Positions 25,934-35,053 of a DNA stretch of 64,000 bases are shown piece after piece. A program made the translations under genes and the position numbers. The stretch is from Edaphobacter acidisoli (GTDB taxonomy: Bacteria; Acidobacteriota; Terriglobia; Terriglobales; Acidobacteriaceae), in NCBI RefSeq assembly GCF_014642855.1, contig NZ_BMJB01000001.1, forward strand, positions 1-64,000, read 5' to 3'. How positions within the stretch are numbered: the first letter of the stretch is position 1; every line of letters starts with the position of its first letter. The notes under the pieces were generated by a model that saw nothing but the letters and a program-made list of their open reading frames with translations, was not told the origin of the DNA and did not search any database.

Positions 25934-26464
25934 ATGTTGAAGACGATCGGGGCCATTGTTGTGCTTGCCATCGTGGTGGTTCTCTTTGCCGCCGCAATGA
26001 AACCAGACACCTTTGTGGTGGAGCGTACAACTACCATTAATGCTTCACCGGACAAGGTGACGGCGCTGGTCAATGATTTTCATAACTGGAGCAAGTGGTC
26101 GCCTTGGGCTCAGCTCGATCCGGAGATGAAGGTGACCTTCTCGGGCGCGCCGAACGGTGTTGGCGCAGTCTATGAGTGGCAGGGCAACAGCAAGGTTGGC
26201 TCGGGACGCATGGAGATTGCTTCGATCACGCCTACGAAGACGACCATCAAGCTCGATTTCGTGAAGCCGTTCGCGAGCCATAGCACGGCCAACTTCCTGA
26301 TTGAGCCGGAGGGGACGGGCACGCGCGTGACCTGGGTGATGGATGGGCCGATGAAGTTTTTTCCGAGCAAAGTGATGAGCGTCTTCATGAGCATGGACAA
26401 GTTCCTGGGGCAGGAGTTTGATAAGGGGCTTGCCAATATGAAGTCGACGGCGGAGCATTCGTAG
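25934..26464 (+). CDS. SRPBCC-fold membrane-anchored protein
   Basis: The 176-residue protein has one N-terminal helix (residues 5-22), then a START/polyketide-cyclase-like (SRPBCC) domain with ERTTTINASPDKVTALVNDFHNWSKWSPW and GTRVTWVMDGPMKFF. The fold binds small hydrophobic ligands in a deep pocket; no ligand can be inferred. AGGAG precedes the ATG. It may be co-transcribed with the ROK gene 60 nt downstream. Confidence 0.85.
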   Translation: MLKTIGAIVVLAIVVVLFAAAMKPDTFVVERTTTINASPDKVTALVNDFHNWSKWSPWAQLDPEMKVTFSGAPNGVGAVYEWQGNSKVGSGRMEIASITPTKTTIKLDFVKPFASHSTANFLIEPEGTGTRVTWVMDGPMKFFPSKVMSVFMSMDKFLGQEFDKGLANMKSTAEHS

Positions 26465-26524
26465 ACTCGCTTGTGCGGGTGATGATTTTGCGCACGCGGT
26501 GCGCCGGAAGGGTATGGTTGGCGG

Positions 26525-27235
26525 ATGAAAGCTTTGGTCATCGACATTGGCGGCACGCATGTGAAGGTTGCTTCTACCGACCACCGCACTCCTATCAAGA
26601 TCGTCTCCGGTGAAGATATGACGGCGGCGAAGATGGTGAAGCAGGTGCTCGCGGCTACGAAGGATTGGCATTATGATGCGATTTCTATTGGCTATCCGGG
26701 GCCGGTGGAGCATGACCATCCTTTGACCGAACCGCATAATCTTTCGCCCGGGTGGGTGGGGTTTTCGTACAAGAAGGCCTTTGGGAAGCCGCTGCGCTTC
26801 ATCAATGATGCCGCGATGCAGGCGATGGGTGGATATCGCGGCGGGAAGATGCTCTTCATTGGGTTGGGCACGGGGATGGGGTCGGCGGTGGTCTTCGACG
26901 GCACGGTCGTTCCTTTGGAGCTGGCGCATCTGCTCTACAAAAATGGCCGCACGTATGAGGAATATGTGGGGCTGGATGGTTTGAAGTGTCGAGGCAAGAG
27001 CCGCTGGCGCAAGTCGGTGCTGGATGTGATTGAGCGGCTGAAGGCGGCGCTGGTCTGCGACTATGTGTTGCTGGGTGGAGGCAATGCGAAGTTGATGAAG
27101 AAGCTGCCTGAGCATGTGCTTCTCGGATCGAATGCGAACGCGATCGAAGGCGGGCTGAAGCTGTGGGAGAATCCGAATCTCCCTGAGCTGCAGGTGGCGC
27201 GCAAGGGCGCGAAGGCGTCGCGCAAACGGAAGTAG
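26525..27235 (+). CDS. ROK family sugar kinase, polyphosphate glucokinase-like
   Basis: This 236-residue ROK-fold protein opens with the phosphate-binding motif MKALVIDIGGTHVKVA and contains YPGPVEHD, FINDAAMQAMGGYRG and GLGTGMGSAVVFDG. Its short length and the LGLGTGMGSA loop point to the polyphosphate glucokinase branch, which phosphorylates glucose with polyphosphate. That substrate assignment is by family resemblance only. The usual ROK zinc Cys cluster is not seen. Confidence 0.8.
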   Translation: MKALVIDIGGTHVKVASTDHRTPIKIVSGEDMTAAKMVKQVLAATKDWHYDAISIGYPGPVEHDHPLTEPHNLSPGWVGFSYKKAFGKPLRFINDAAMQAMGGYRGGKMLFIGLGTGMGSAVVFDGTVVPLELAHLLYKNGRTYEEYVGLDGLKCRGKSRWRKSVLDVIERLKAALVCDYVLLGGGNAKLMKKLPEHVLLGSNANAIEGGLKLWENPNLPELQVARKGAKASRKRK

Positions 27236-27242
27236 TTTGCGG

Positions 27243-27740
27243 CTATGTGGCTTGGTGCGCGGCTTGAAGCAGAGCTTCGAGATCGAGTGGGCGCGTGTAC
27301 ATGGCGAGTCTGCCGTTGACGTCTTTGGGCCACTGGTCCTGCGGGCGGTCCCAGTAGAGCTCGACGCCGTTGCCATCGGGATCGCGTAGATAGAGGGCTT
27401 CGCTGACGCCGTGGTCGGCTGCGCCGTCGAGCGGAATGTTGGCGTGGAGCAGGCGTTCGAGCGCATCGCCGAGTTCGGCGCGTGTGGGATAGACGATGGC
27501 AAGGTGATAGAGGCCGGTTGTGCCTGTGGCCGGTGCATTGCCTCCCTTGCTCTCCCACGTATTCAGGCCGATGTGGTGGTGGTATCCGCCAGCGGAGAGA
27601 AATGCAGCGGAGTTACCCATGCGCTGCGTGATGTCGAAGCCGAGAACGCCGTGGTAAAAGGCGAGCGCGCGGTCCATATCCGCTACTTTCAGGTGGACGT
27701 GGCCCATGCGGACGCCGTGGTGGATGCTCTTTGCGCTCAT
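27243..27740 (-). CDS. VOC family extradiol dioxygenase-like protein (CatE-type)
   Basis: The 165-residue protein has two betaalphabetabetabeta modules of the vicinal oxygen chelate fold. Likely metal ligands are His in MGHVHLKVAD, His in YHLAIVYP and Glu in NGVELYWDRP. It resembles the CatE catechol-2,3-dioxygenase group but is about half the size of the classical enzymes, so the substrate is uncertain. It converges on the ROK gene, 7 nt apart. Confidence 0.8.
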   Translation of the reverse strand: MSAKSIHHGVRMGHVHLKVADMDRALAFYHGVLGFDITQRMGNSAAFLSAGGYHHHIGLNTWESKGGNAPATGTTGLYHLAIVYPTRAELGDALERLLHANIPLDGAADHGVSEALYLRDPDGNGVELYWDRPQDQWPKDVNGRLAMYTRPLDLEALLQAAHQAT

Positions 27741-27826
27741 AGAGATGTGATGTGCCAGCCTCCGTCATGGACTATACGCTATCGGCTTGGGCTGCGCGTG
27801 TGATGGTCTGAGGCATCTAAACAAGT

Positions 27827-28090
27827 ATGAACACTTTCAAATCCAATTTCGACTACACGAAAGAAGCTGAACGGAAGCGTCTTCTGGCAGAAGAGGATCG
27901 AAAGAGTTTTGGGCATGTCGTGATGGCTGCTGGAGTCGTTATGTTTGCGATGTTCCTGGTTTTGCTCGGGATCCTCTGGGCCGCAGGGCAGAGAGGAATG
28001 CCGCTGGACCATAACCATCGGGATGCCAATGCTCTTGTGCAGTGGCCGGTTGTGCAGGCTGGGAGAATCGGCGCGAACTTTTCGGTTTAA
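27827..28090 (+). CDS. Small single-helix membrane protein
   Basis: The 87-residue protein has a charged N-terminus (NFDYTKEAERKRLLAEEDRK), one transmembrane helix at about residues 33-52, and a short polar tail. No family is recognised. Its stop codon overlaps that of the convergent GGDEF-EAL gene by two bases (28088-28089). Confidence 0.55.
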   Translation: MNTFKSNFDYTKEAERKRLLAEEDRKSFGHVVMAAGVVMFAMFLVLLGILWAAGQRGMPLDHNHRDANALVQWPVVQAGRIGANFSV

Positions 28091-30450
28091 GCGCTGGCTT
28101 GCTTAAGCTCGACGGCTTGCAGTACACCGATGCTGCTCAAGGATCGCGCGGTGGAGATGAATTCGTTGGCAGGGACTGCCGGTGCGACGAAGTTACCCTG
28201 AGCCTCGTCGCATTTTCTGCGTAGCAGGAAGCGAAGCTGGTCGTCGTTCTCGACGCCTTCGGCGACGACGCGGATATTGAGACCGTGCGACATGGCGATG
28301 ATGGTCCTGACGACGGCGGCTGCGTTGGCGTCGGTGACGGACTTCTTGACGAAGCTCTGATCGATCTTGAGGCGATCCACCTGGTATTCGAGCAAGTAGG
28401 AGAAGCTGGAGAAGCCTGTGCCGAAGTCGTCGATAGAGATGCGCACGCCAAGTTCGCGGAGACTCTGAAGCTTCTCGAGATTGCCGCCGGAGTTGACCAT
28501 CAACATGCCCTCGGTGATCTCGACTTCGAGACTGCTGGCGGGCAGGCCGCTGGATTTGAGCGCGCTCTCGACAATTGCGACGAGATTGCGCTGTTGAAGC
28601 TGGCGAGGAGAGAGATTGACCGATACGGTGAGGTCGAGGCCGAGCTCGTCGATGATGGCCTTGCCTTCGCGGCAAGCGTTCATAAAGGCCCACGCACCGA
28701 TGGGGACGATGAGTCCTGTCTCTTCGGCGAGGGAGATGAACCGCTCGGGTTTGACGTTGCCAAGCTTCGGGTTGGTCCAGCGGAGAAGCGCTTCCATGCC
28801 GGTGATGGTTCCGGTGGTGAGAGAGATCTGTGGCTGATAGTGCATGTGCAGCTCGCCGTTGGCTAAGGCGTGGCGGAGGGCGTGCTCCATGGCGAGACGA
28901 TCGGCCGATTCTTTGAGCATGTCGACGCTGAAGATCTGGTATTGGTTGCGACCGTTTTCTTTGGCGGCATACATGGCGGAGTCTGCGCGCTTGAGCAGGT
29001 GCTTGGCGTCGGAGGCGAAGTCCGGGTAGGTGCAGACACCAACGCTGGCGGTGACTTGCATGAGATGTTCGTCGACGGATATTTCTGGCGAGAGCTTCGC
29101 GACGAGGTTGGCGGCGCATTGTTCGACGTCGGTGAGGTTGGTGATGTCGGGCATGACGACGACGAACTCGTCTCCGCCCATGCGCGCGACGATGTCGGTG
29201 CTGCGAACGGCGCGACGCAGGCGGTTGGCTGTCTCGACGAGAATCTGGTCGCCGGCCACGTGGCCAAGCGAGTCGTTGATGCGTTTGAACTGGTCGAGGT
29301 CGATCATGAAGACGGCGACTTTGGTGCCGTAGCGGCGGGCGAGATCGACGGCTTGTACGGTTTTGTCTTGCAGCAGGGCGCGCCCGGCGAGGCCTGTGAG
29401 CTGGTCGTGCGTTGCGAGATGCGTAACGTATTCGAGCATCTGCCTGCGCTCGGTGATGTCGACGGCGATGCCGACGTAGCCGGTGATTTCACCAGTGGCG
29501 GTGGTGACGGCGCGCATGGCGAGATTGATTGGGGTGCGGCCGCCATCACGGCGAACAAGCGTCCACTCCCTTTCGTCCATCTCACCAGCGGCGACACCAG
29601 CGGTGAGGACGAGGAATCCTTCGTCGGCTGATGAGAGCGTGGGGCTAATCTCCCCTGCGCGTTCGGCCAGCTCTTTCTGGTCGTGCAGGATGGTCAGGGG
29701 CGCTTTGTTGACGAGTTCGTCGCGGTTGTATCCGGAGAGTTTTTCCGCCGCGTCGTTCATGGCCGTGATGATTCCGTGAGTGTCGGTTGCGATGGTGCTG
29801 AAGGGGGCGTTCTGAAAGACGGAGTCGGTGAACTCGGCGAGATGCTTGTAGCGGTCTTCGGCAGCTTTGGCGGAGCTGATGTCGCTGCATGTCAACGCGA
29901 TGCCGTCGCCGAGCTTGACGGCCTTGAGGTGCAGCCAAGACGCCTTGATGCGCGCCTGTTTGATCTGGATATCTTCGTTGAGCGGCCGGCCGGTCTGGGC
30001 GACGAGGCAGTATTTCTGGAAGATGGTTCCGTTTCGGTCGACGTTCAACGTTTCGCAGAGCGATTTGCCCAACAGATCTGAGCGGGAGAGTCCCGCGAGT
30101 TGTTCGACGTTTGCATTGATGTAGAGGAAGCGAAAATCGGCGATCTCGCCCGACTCGTTACGAACGGCTTTGAGGATGGCGAATGCGTCGAGGTTGGCTT
30201 CGGCTGCGGCAAGGAATTGCGAGTGGGCTTCGGCTGCGTCTTTGCTCTCAGCGACGCTTACATGCTCCTGCCAGAGTGTCCAAAGAGCAATTGCTGTTCC
30301 GGCGGAGGCCAGAGCGGCAACGGCGAAGCCTTCGAGACGAGCACTATTGTGCAGCCACCACAGCACAACGGTCGCTACACAGCCGGGAACGATGTACAGA
30401 CCTGTTCTTCCGACCCAGGTGCGTGGAGCGTGGAGCATCTGGGTCCTCAT
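28087..30450 (-). CDS. Membrane PAS-PAS-GGDEF-EAL protein
   Basis: The 787-residue protein has N-terminal hydrophobic helices (residues 15-65), two PAS domains (about 80-200 and 205-340), a GGDEF domain and an EAL domain. GGDEF is intact (ARMGGDEFVVV) with an RSTD I-site. EAL is also intact (MEALLRW, EVEITEG, DDFGTGFSS, KIDQSF, AEGVE), so it may both make and break cyclic di-GMP. The final QGNFVAPAVP differs from the usual QGYYFSRP ending. GAGG lies 6 nt before the ATG. PAS1 is homologous to that of the cyclase at 9616-10674. Confidence 0.92.
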   Translation of the reverse strand: MRTQMLHAPRTWVGRTGLYIVPGCVATVVLWWLHNSARLEGFAVAALASAGTAIALWTLWQEHVSVAESKDAAEAHSQFLAAAEANLDAFAILKAVRNESGEIADFRFLYINANVEQLAGLSRSDLLGKSLCETLNVDRNGTIFQKYCLVAQTGRPLNEDIQIKQARIKASWLHLKAVKLGDGIALTCSDISSAKAAEDRYKHLAEFTDSVFQNAPFSTIATDTHGIITAMNDAAEKLSGYNRDELVNKAPLTILHDQKELAERAGEISPTLSSADEGFLVLTAGVAAGEMDEREWTLVRRDGGRTPINLAMRAVTTATGEITGYVGIAVDITERRQMLEYVTHLATHDQLTGLAGRALLQDKTVQAVDLARRYGTKVAVFMIDLDQFKRINDSLGHVAGDQILVETANRLRRAVRSTDIVARMGGDEFVVVMPDITNLTDVEQCAANLVAKLSPEISVDEHLMQVTASVGVCTYPDFASDAKHLLKRADSAMYAAKENGRNQYQIFSVDMLKESADRLAMEHALRHALANGELHMHYQPQISLTTGTITGMEALLRWTNPKLGNVKPERFISLAEETGLIVPIGAWAFMNACREGKAIIDELGLDLTVSVNLSPRQLQQRNLVAIVESALKSSGLPASSLEVEITEGMLMVNSGGNLEKLQSLRELGVRISIDDFGTGFSSFSYLLEYQVDRLKIDQSFVKKSVTDANAAAVVRTIIAMSHGLNIRVVAEGVENDDQLRFLLRRKCDEAQGNFVAPAVPANEFISTARSLSSIGVLQAVELKQASA

Positions 30451-30642
30451 GCGATACCTCGAAGGGTAGGCCCGGTGTGCATGAAAAACGTTTACCTGTT
30501 TCTGTTAGATGTTCGGAACTAATTTCGCGCGCAGTGCTTTGTTTCAAAAAGTTATCAGTAGCGGTTTCGTTTTGGAAGGGCAAAATTGCAAAGGAAACCT
30601 TTGTGGTCTATGGTGAAACCCGTATCGAGGGGGCACGTCTAA

Positions 30643-31848
30643 ATGAACATGACATTACTCAGTTTGCCTCGACAGTTTGGCATCTGTATTGCCCTCAGCG
30701 CATCTTCGCTGCTCTTTGCGCAGCAGACGCCCTCGGGCCCTGTGCTGCATACGCCGGCTGCCGCTCCGGCTGCATCTCAAAACGCGGCGACTACGCAGAT
30801 GGTCAGCATTCCGACGGTGGTGTGGAACAAAAAGGGAGATCTGGTTCGGAATCTTACCCAGGATGACTTCACGCTTAAGGTGGACGGTGGCGCTGCGAGC
30901 ATCAGCGGCTTTAGTGCGAGCAGCAGCGCACCTTTAACGATCGGCATTCTGGTTGATACGAGCCCGACACGCTACAACGTGATTGGCGAGGAGCGTGATG
31001 CGAGCAATGCGTTTCTTGACAAGATGCTGAGTACGCCGGCTGATCGCGCATTTGTGATTCAGTTTTCACGACAGACGGAGCTTTTGCAGGACCTGACGAA
31101 CTCACGGCCCAGGCTGCAAAAGGCGATTCAGGAGATTGGCACTTCGAGCGGCAGCTCGTCCGACTCTTCTTCTGTGCCGTCGGTTGGTGACGATTCCGAC
31201 AGCAGCAGCCAACATGCTGGAGGGACGCTGTACGATGCGCTCTACCTGGCGTCGAATGAGATTATCTCGAAGCAGCAGGGGCGCAAGGTGATTATCATCC
31301 TCTCTTCCGGTTCCGATCATGGCAGCAAAGAGGACCTGACGAGCGCCATTGAGGCTGCGCAGCGGGCCGGCGCGACTGTCTATACCGTTTATTTCAAAGG
31401 CGAGCAGGCGGAGCGGCGCGACGACAGCCAGCGCGGCAATCGGGGCGGAGGTTTTCCGCGTGGAGGAGGAGTTGGTTTTCCCGGTGGTGGTTATCCGGGC
31501 GGATATCCGGGCGGCGGCGGTGGGTATCCCGGCGGAGGTGGTGGATATCCGGGTGGCGGCGGTGGCAATGGGCGTGGACAGCGGCCATCGCAAACGCCTC
31601 ATGACGACGGCGGAAAGACGCTTGATCGGATGGCGAGCCAGACCGGCGGGCATCTCTTCGATGTCAGCAAACGTGACCACCTGGAAGACGTCTACAACCA
31701 CATTGCGGATGAGCTTCATGCGCAATACCTGTTGAGCTATACGGCGGCCAAATCCTCGGCGACTGATGGCTACCATCGGATCAGCCTGAGCGTGAAGGGG
31801 AAGGACCTCTATCCGCAGGCCCGCGATGGCTACTATACGGGGCAATAG
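30643..31848 (+). CDS. Secreted VWA-domain protein (acidobacterial VWFA-related type)
   Basis: The 401-residue protein has a signal peptide ending near LLFAQQ, a short beta domain (VWNKKGDLVRNLTQDDFTLKVDGG), and a von Willebrand A domain with MIDAS-like ILVDTSPT. This is the layout of the VWFA-related acidobacterial family (TIGR03436). A roughly 50-residue Gly/Pro/Tyr insertion, with repeats of GGGGGYPGG (residues about 263-310), splits the C-terminal third of the VWA region. It probably binds protein partners in the periplasm or at the surface. Confidence 0.85.
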   Translation: MNMTLLSLPRQFGICIALSASSLLFAQQTPSGPVLHTPAAAPAASQNAATTQMVSIPTVVWNKKGDLVRNLTQDDFTLKVDGGAASISGFSASSSAPLTIGILVDTSPTRYNVIGEERDASNAFLDKMLSTPADRAFVIQFSRQTELLQDLTNSRPRLQKAIQEIGTSSGSSSDSSSVPSVGDDSDSSSQHAGGTLYDALYLASNEIISKQQGRKVIIILSSGSDHGSKEDLTSAIEAAQRAGATVYTVYFKGEQAERRDDSQRGNRGGGFPRGGGVGFPGGGYPGGYPGGGGGYPGGGGGYPGGGGGNGRGQRPSQTPHDDGGKTLDRMASQTGGHLFDVSKRDHLEDVYNHIADELHAQYLLSYTAAKSSATDGYHRISLSVKGKDLYPQARDGYYTGQ

Positions 31849-31952
31849 GCGCAACGGCGGGGGATAGGCTCTTTTGCGTCCTCGGTGTGCTTTCAGGCAT
31901 CATCTCTAGTGATACGGCCCGCGCTCGGGTCTCATCTGTGAGGAGAGGCGTA

Positions 31953-32453
31953 ATGATGCCGGTGAAGCTTCGCTATTTTCCGATTTATGCAGTTGTGCTC
32001 GCTACTGTTCTTGTGGGTGCGAGCCCGGCCACGGCGCAGGTGATGAAGACGCCGATGGTCAACAAGCATCTCTACTCGTCTACGGCTGATGCCCACGCCG
32101 ATATTGCCGCTGCGCTCAAGCAGGCACGGCTGGAAAATAAGCGCGTCATTCTCGATTTTGGCGGAGACTGGTGCGGAGATTGCCAGGTGCTCGACATTTA
32201 TATGCACCAGAGCCCGAATGCGGAGCTCGTGGAGAAGCACTTCGTTGTCGTCCACATCGACATCGGACGGTTCGACAAGAATACGGATGTCGCCAGGACC
32301 TACAATATTCCGCTGAATAAGGGTGTTCCTGCGCTGGCCGTGCTGGATGCGAGAGGTAAGCTGCTTTACTCGCAGAAGACCGGCGAGTTCGAAGACATGC
32401 GCAACATGAGCTCGAAGTCTGTCACCGACTTCCTGAACCGCTGGAAGGCCTGA
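31953..32453 (+). CDS. Periplasmic thioredoxin-like protein
   Basis: The 166-residue protein has a signal peptide ending at TAQV and a thioredoxin fold with active site WCGDC in ILDFGGDWCGDC. VPALAVLD carries the conserved cis-Pro. CGDC is uncommon and close to the thioredoxin_7 group. The start at 31953 follows AGGAGAGG by 7 nt. It is followed 19 nt later by the YihY gene, so the two may be co-transcribed. Confidence 0.85.
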   Translation: MMPVKLRYFPIYAVVLATVLVGASPATAQVMKTPMVNKHLYSSTADAHADIAAALKQARLENKRVILDFGGDWCGDCQVLDIYMHQSPNAELVEKHFVVVHIDIGRFDKNTDVARTYNIPLNKGVPALAVLDARGKLLYSQKTGEFEDMRNMSSKSVTDFLNRWKA

Positions 32454-32472
32454 GCGGTCTTCGAGGGCGCCG

Positions 32473-33372
32473 GTGAAACGACTTCGAAGCATTCCCGCGC
32501 TCTTTCAACGCGCCTGCTTGCGTGCGCTGCGGCACGATTGTTTCTACCTGGCGCAGTCTACGGCTTACTCGGCGATCATCTCGTTGTTTCCGACGCTGAT
32601 TGTTGCGGCGGCTGTGGTCAGCCTGCTGCCGTACAACGCTCCGCTGCGCTTTCAGCTTTCCGTCTTCTTCGATCGCATTCTGCCGCCGGACGTCAGCCCG
32701 TTGTTGCAGAGTTATTTTGTTACTTCACCGCATAATCCGCGCTCGACTCATGCGCTGATTGCGGCGTTTGTGGTCAGTATCAGCGGGGCTTCGAGCGTGA
32801 TTGTGTGCGTGATGGAGGGGGTGCGCCGCGCCAATGGCCTGCCGCGCAACTGCTGGAACTTTGTACAGCGCCGCGTAAGGTCGCTGCTGCTGGTGCCGCT
32901 CTCGCTGGTTCCGTTTGCGCTGGCCAGTATGATGATTGTCTTTGGGCACTTCATTACCAGGTGGCTCGCGCACGAGATCATGCCCTTCGCGCGCCCGTCG
33001 CTTTTTCTGGCGGGGCTGCTGATTCGCTGGGCGGTTGCGCTGACGGGAAGCACAGCGATTGTGGCGATGATCTACCACATGGGCACGCCGATGCGCCAAA
33101 GCTGGAAGCGCGTCATTCCGGGGGCTGTGCTGGCTACATTGATGTGGTTTGCTGCTACGCTGGTCTTTGGTTGGTATGTGACCCGTTTTGCCAACTATTC
33201 ACAGGTCTATGGGCCTCTGGGAGCCGCGATTGCACTGCTTTTCTGGCTCTATATCATCTCCTTCAGCGTGTTTTGCGGGGCGGAGTATAACGCAGAGCAT
33301 GCTGCCCATTTTTTTCCGGAAAGCGCAGCGGATTCAACCGATTCAGGCCCCACAAGCTCTGCCACACGGTAG
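32473..33372 (+). CDS. YihY/UPF0761 family inner-membrane protein
   Basis: The 299-residue protein has about six transmembrane helices and matches the YihY/BrkB family (FYLAQSTAYSAIISLFPTLIVAAA at the start; YGPLGAAIALLFWLYI near the end, the family's most conserved stretch). The family was once called ribonuclease BN by mistake; its role is unresolved. The start codon is GTG. Confidence 0.88.
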   Translation: MKRLRSIPALFQRACLRALRHDCFYLAQSTAYSAIISLFPTLIVAAAVVSLLPYNAPLRFQLSVFFDRILPPDVSPLLQSYFVTSPHNPRSTHALIAAFVVSISGASSVIVCVMEGVRRANGLPRNCWNFVQRRVRSLLLVPLSLVPFALASMMIVFGHFITRWLAHEIMPFARPSLFLAGLLIRWAVALTGSTAIVAMIYHMGTPMRQSWKRVIPGAVLATLMWFAATLVFGWYVTRFANYSQVYGPLGAAIALLFWLYIISFSVFCGAEYNAEHAAHFFPESAADSTDSGPTSSATR

Positions 33373-33452
33373 AATGACGACGACAGCAAAAAACCTAAGG
33401 TCTTACCTTCCAAAATCAACTGCATCGCGAAAAGGAACGTGGCAAGCGCTAC

Positions 33453-34982
33453 ATGAATACCGAAAAGACATCGATAAAATCTGAAGCCCCTCTTTCTGGA
33501 ATGCACCGTGTTCGCCGCGCCAAGATTGTTGGCACGCTTGGGCCTGCCTGTAGCTCGGTTGAAGTCTTCCGGCAACTGGTTCGCGCCGGACTGGACGTGG
33601 CACGGCTGAACTTCTCGCATGGCACGCACGCGCAGAAGGCTGAACTAATCCGCATGGTTCGCCAGGTTTCGCGCGAGGAAGGCAAGCCTATCTGTATTCT
33701 TGCCGACCTGCAGGGGCCGAAGATTCGCACGGGCAAGCTGAAGGGCCATAAGCCCGTGCAACTGGTCGCGGGCAAGCTGCTGACGATTACGCCGCGCGAG
33801 ATTGAAGGCACGGCGGAGATGGTTGGCACGACGTTCAAGACGCTGGCTGAGAACCTGGAGCCAGGGTCGCGCATTCTGCTCTCAGACGGACTGATTGAGC
33901 TGCGCGTGCACTCGATTCAAGGCAAGAATGTGGTCTGCGACATCATCAATGGCGGCATGCTGGGCGAGAACAAGGGCATCAATCTGCCGGGCATTCCGGT
34001 GAAGGTGCCGTCGCTGACGGAAAAGGATGAAGAAGATCTTGAGTTCGCCGTTGGGCAGGGCGTGGATACGGTTGCCGTATCGTTTGTGCGGACCGCGGAT
34101 GATGTTCGCCATGTGAAGAGCCGCCTGGCCGCGCTCAAGTCCGATGCATGGGTTGTAGCGAAGCTCGAAAAGCCGCAGGCGGTGGAGCACCTGGATTCGA
34201 TTCTTGAAGTGACGGATGCGATCATGGTGGCGCGTGGCGATCTGGGTGTTGAGGTTCCGCCGGAGAAGGTACCTGCGATCCAGAAGGCGATCATTCGGCG
34301 CGCGGCGGAGTATCGCAAGCCGGTGATTACGGCGACGCAGATGCTTGAGTCGATGATTGAGAATCCGCGGCCCACGCGCGCGGAGGCGTCGGACGTGGCG
34401 AATGCCGTCTACGACGGCACGGACGCGGTGATGCTCTCGGCGGAGTCGGCTGCGGGTAAGTATCCGGTGGAGTCGGTTGCGATGATGGCGCGGATTGTGA
34501 CCGAGACGGAGCACCAGATTCGCATGGACTCGCGGCCGGGTACACGGCATATGCCGAGCGTGCGGCTGTCGATTGCGGAGACGATCTGCGAGTGCATGTC
34601 GCATGCGGCGGATGATCTGGATGTTGCGGCTATCGCGATCTTTACAGAGACTGGCGCTACGGCGCGGCTGCTCTCGAAGTATCACCCTGACCCGCCGATC
34701 GTTGCGCTGTCGCCGTTTGAGTCGGTCATCAACCGCTCGATGCTGCTGTGGGGGACGTATCCGATTCTGTGCGGGCGTTTCCAGGACACCGACAAGCTCG
34801 TCGATATGGCTGAGGAGATTCTTGAGAGCCACGGCCATATTCAGCAGAAGCAGATTCTTGGCATCGTTGCGGGAACGCGCACGAAGTCGGGCGCGACGAA
34901 CTTCATGCGTCTGCATACTGTTGGTGATCGCGATACGGAGACCAAGGCTGCACCGAAGAAGAAGCCGGCCAAGAAGAAATAG
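33453..34982 (+). CDS. pyk: Pyruvate kinase
   Basis: Pyruvate kinase converts phosphoenolpyruvate and ADP to pyruvate and ATP. The 509-residue protein shows the canonical motifs: KIVGTLGPACSS, ARLNFSHGTH, DLQGPKIRTG, VAKLEKPQA with the catalytic Lys, IMVARGDLGVEV and TATQMLESM. Before TLGPAC there is a short N-terminal extension, and the tail is Lys-rich (KKKPAKKK). A strong terminator follows at 35005-35037. The start has no clear Shine-Dalgarno sequence. Confidence 0.96.
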   Translation: MNTEKTSIKSEAPLSGMHRVRRAKIVGTLGPACSSVEVFRQLVRAGLDVARLNFSHGTHAQKAELIRMVRQVSREEGKPICILADLQGPKIRTGKLKGHKPVQLVAGKLLTITPREIEGTAEMVGTTFKTLAENLEPGSRILLSDGLIELRVHSIQGKNVVCDIINGGMLGENKGINLPGIPVKVPSLTEKDEEDLEFAVGQGVDTVAVSFVRTADDVRHVKSRLAALKSDAWVVAKLEKPQAVEHLDSILEVTDAIMVARGDLGVEVPPEKVPAIQKAIIRRAAEYRKPVITATQMLESMIENPRPTRAEASDVANAVYDGTDAVMLSAESAAGKYPVESVAMMARIVTETEHQIRMDSRPGTRHMPSVRLSIAETICECMSHAADDLDVAAIAIFTETGATARLLSKYHPDPPIVALSPFESVINRSMLLWGTYPILCGRFQDTDKLVDMAEEILESHGHIQQKQILGIVAGTRTKSGATNFMRLHTVGDRDTETKAAPKKKPAKKK

Positions 34983-35004
34983 GCCTTCGAAGCCACTGAA
35001 GCGG

Positions 35005-35037
35005 AGAACCCCACCTGCTGGATGCTGGTGGGGTTCT
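35005..35037 (+). terminator. pyk terminator
   Basis: A perfect 11-bp stem, AGAACCCCACC (35005-35015) with its complement at 35027-35037, has an 11-nt loop and is followed by TTGTGTTTGG. It lies 23 nt after the pyk stop codon. Confidence 0.85.
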
Positions 35038-35053
35038 TTGTGTTTGGTGAGGT

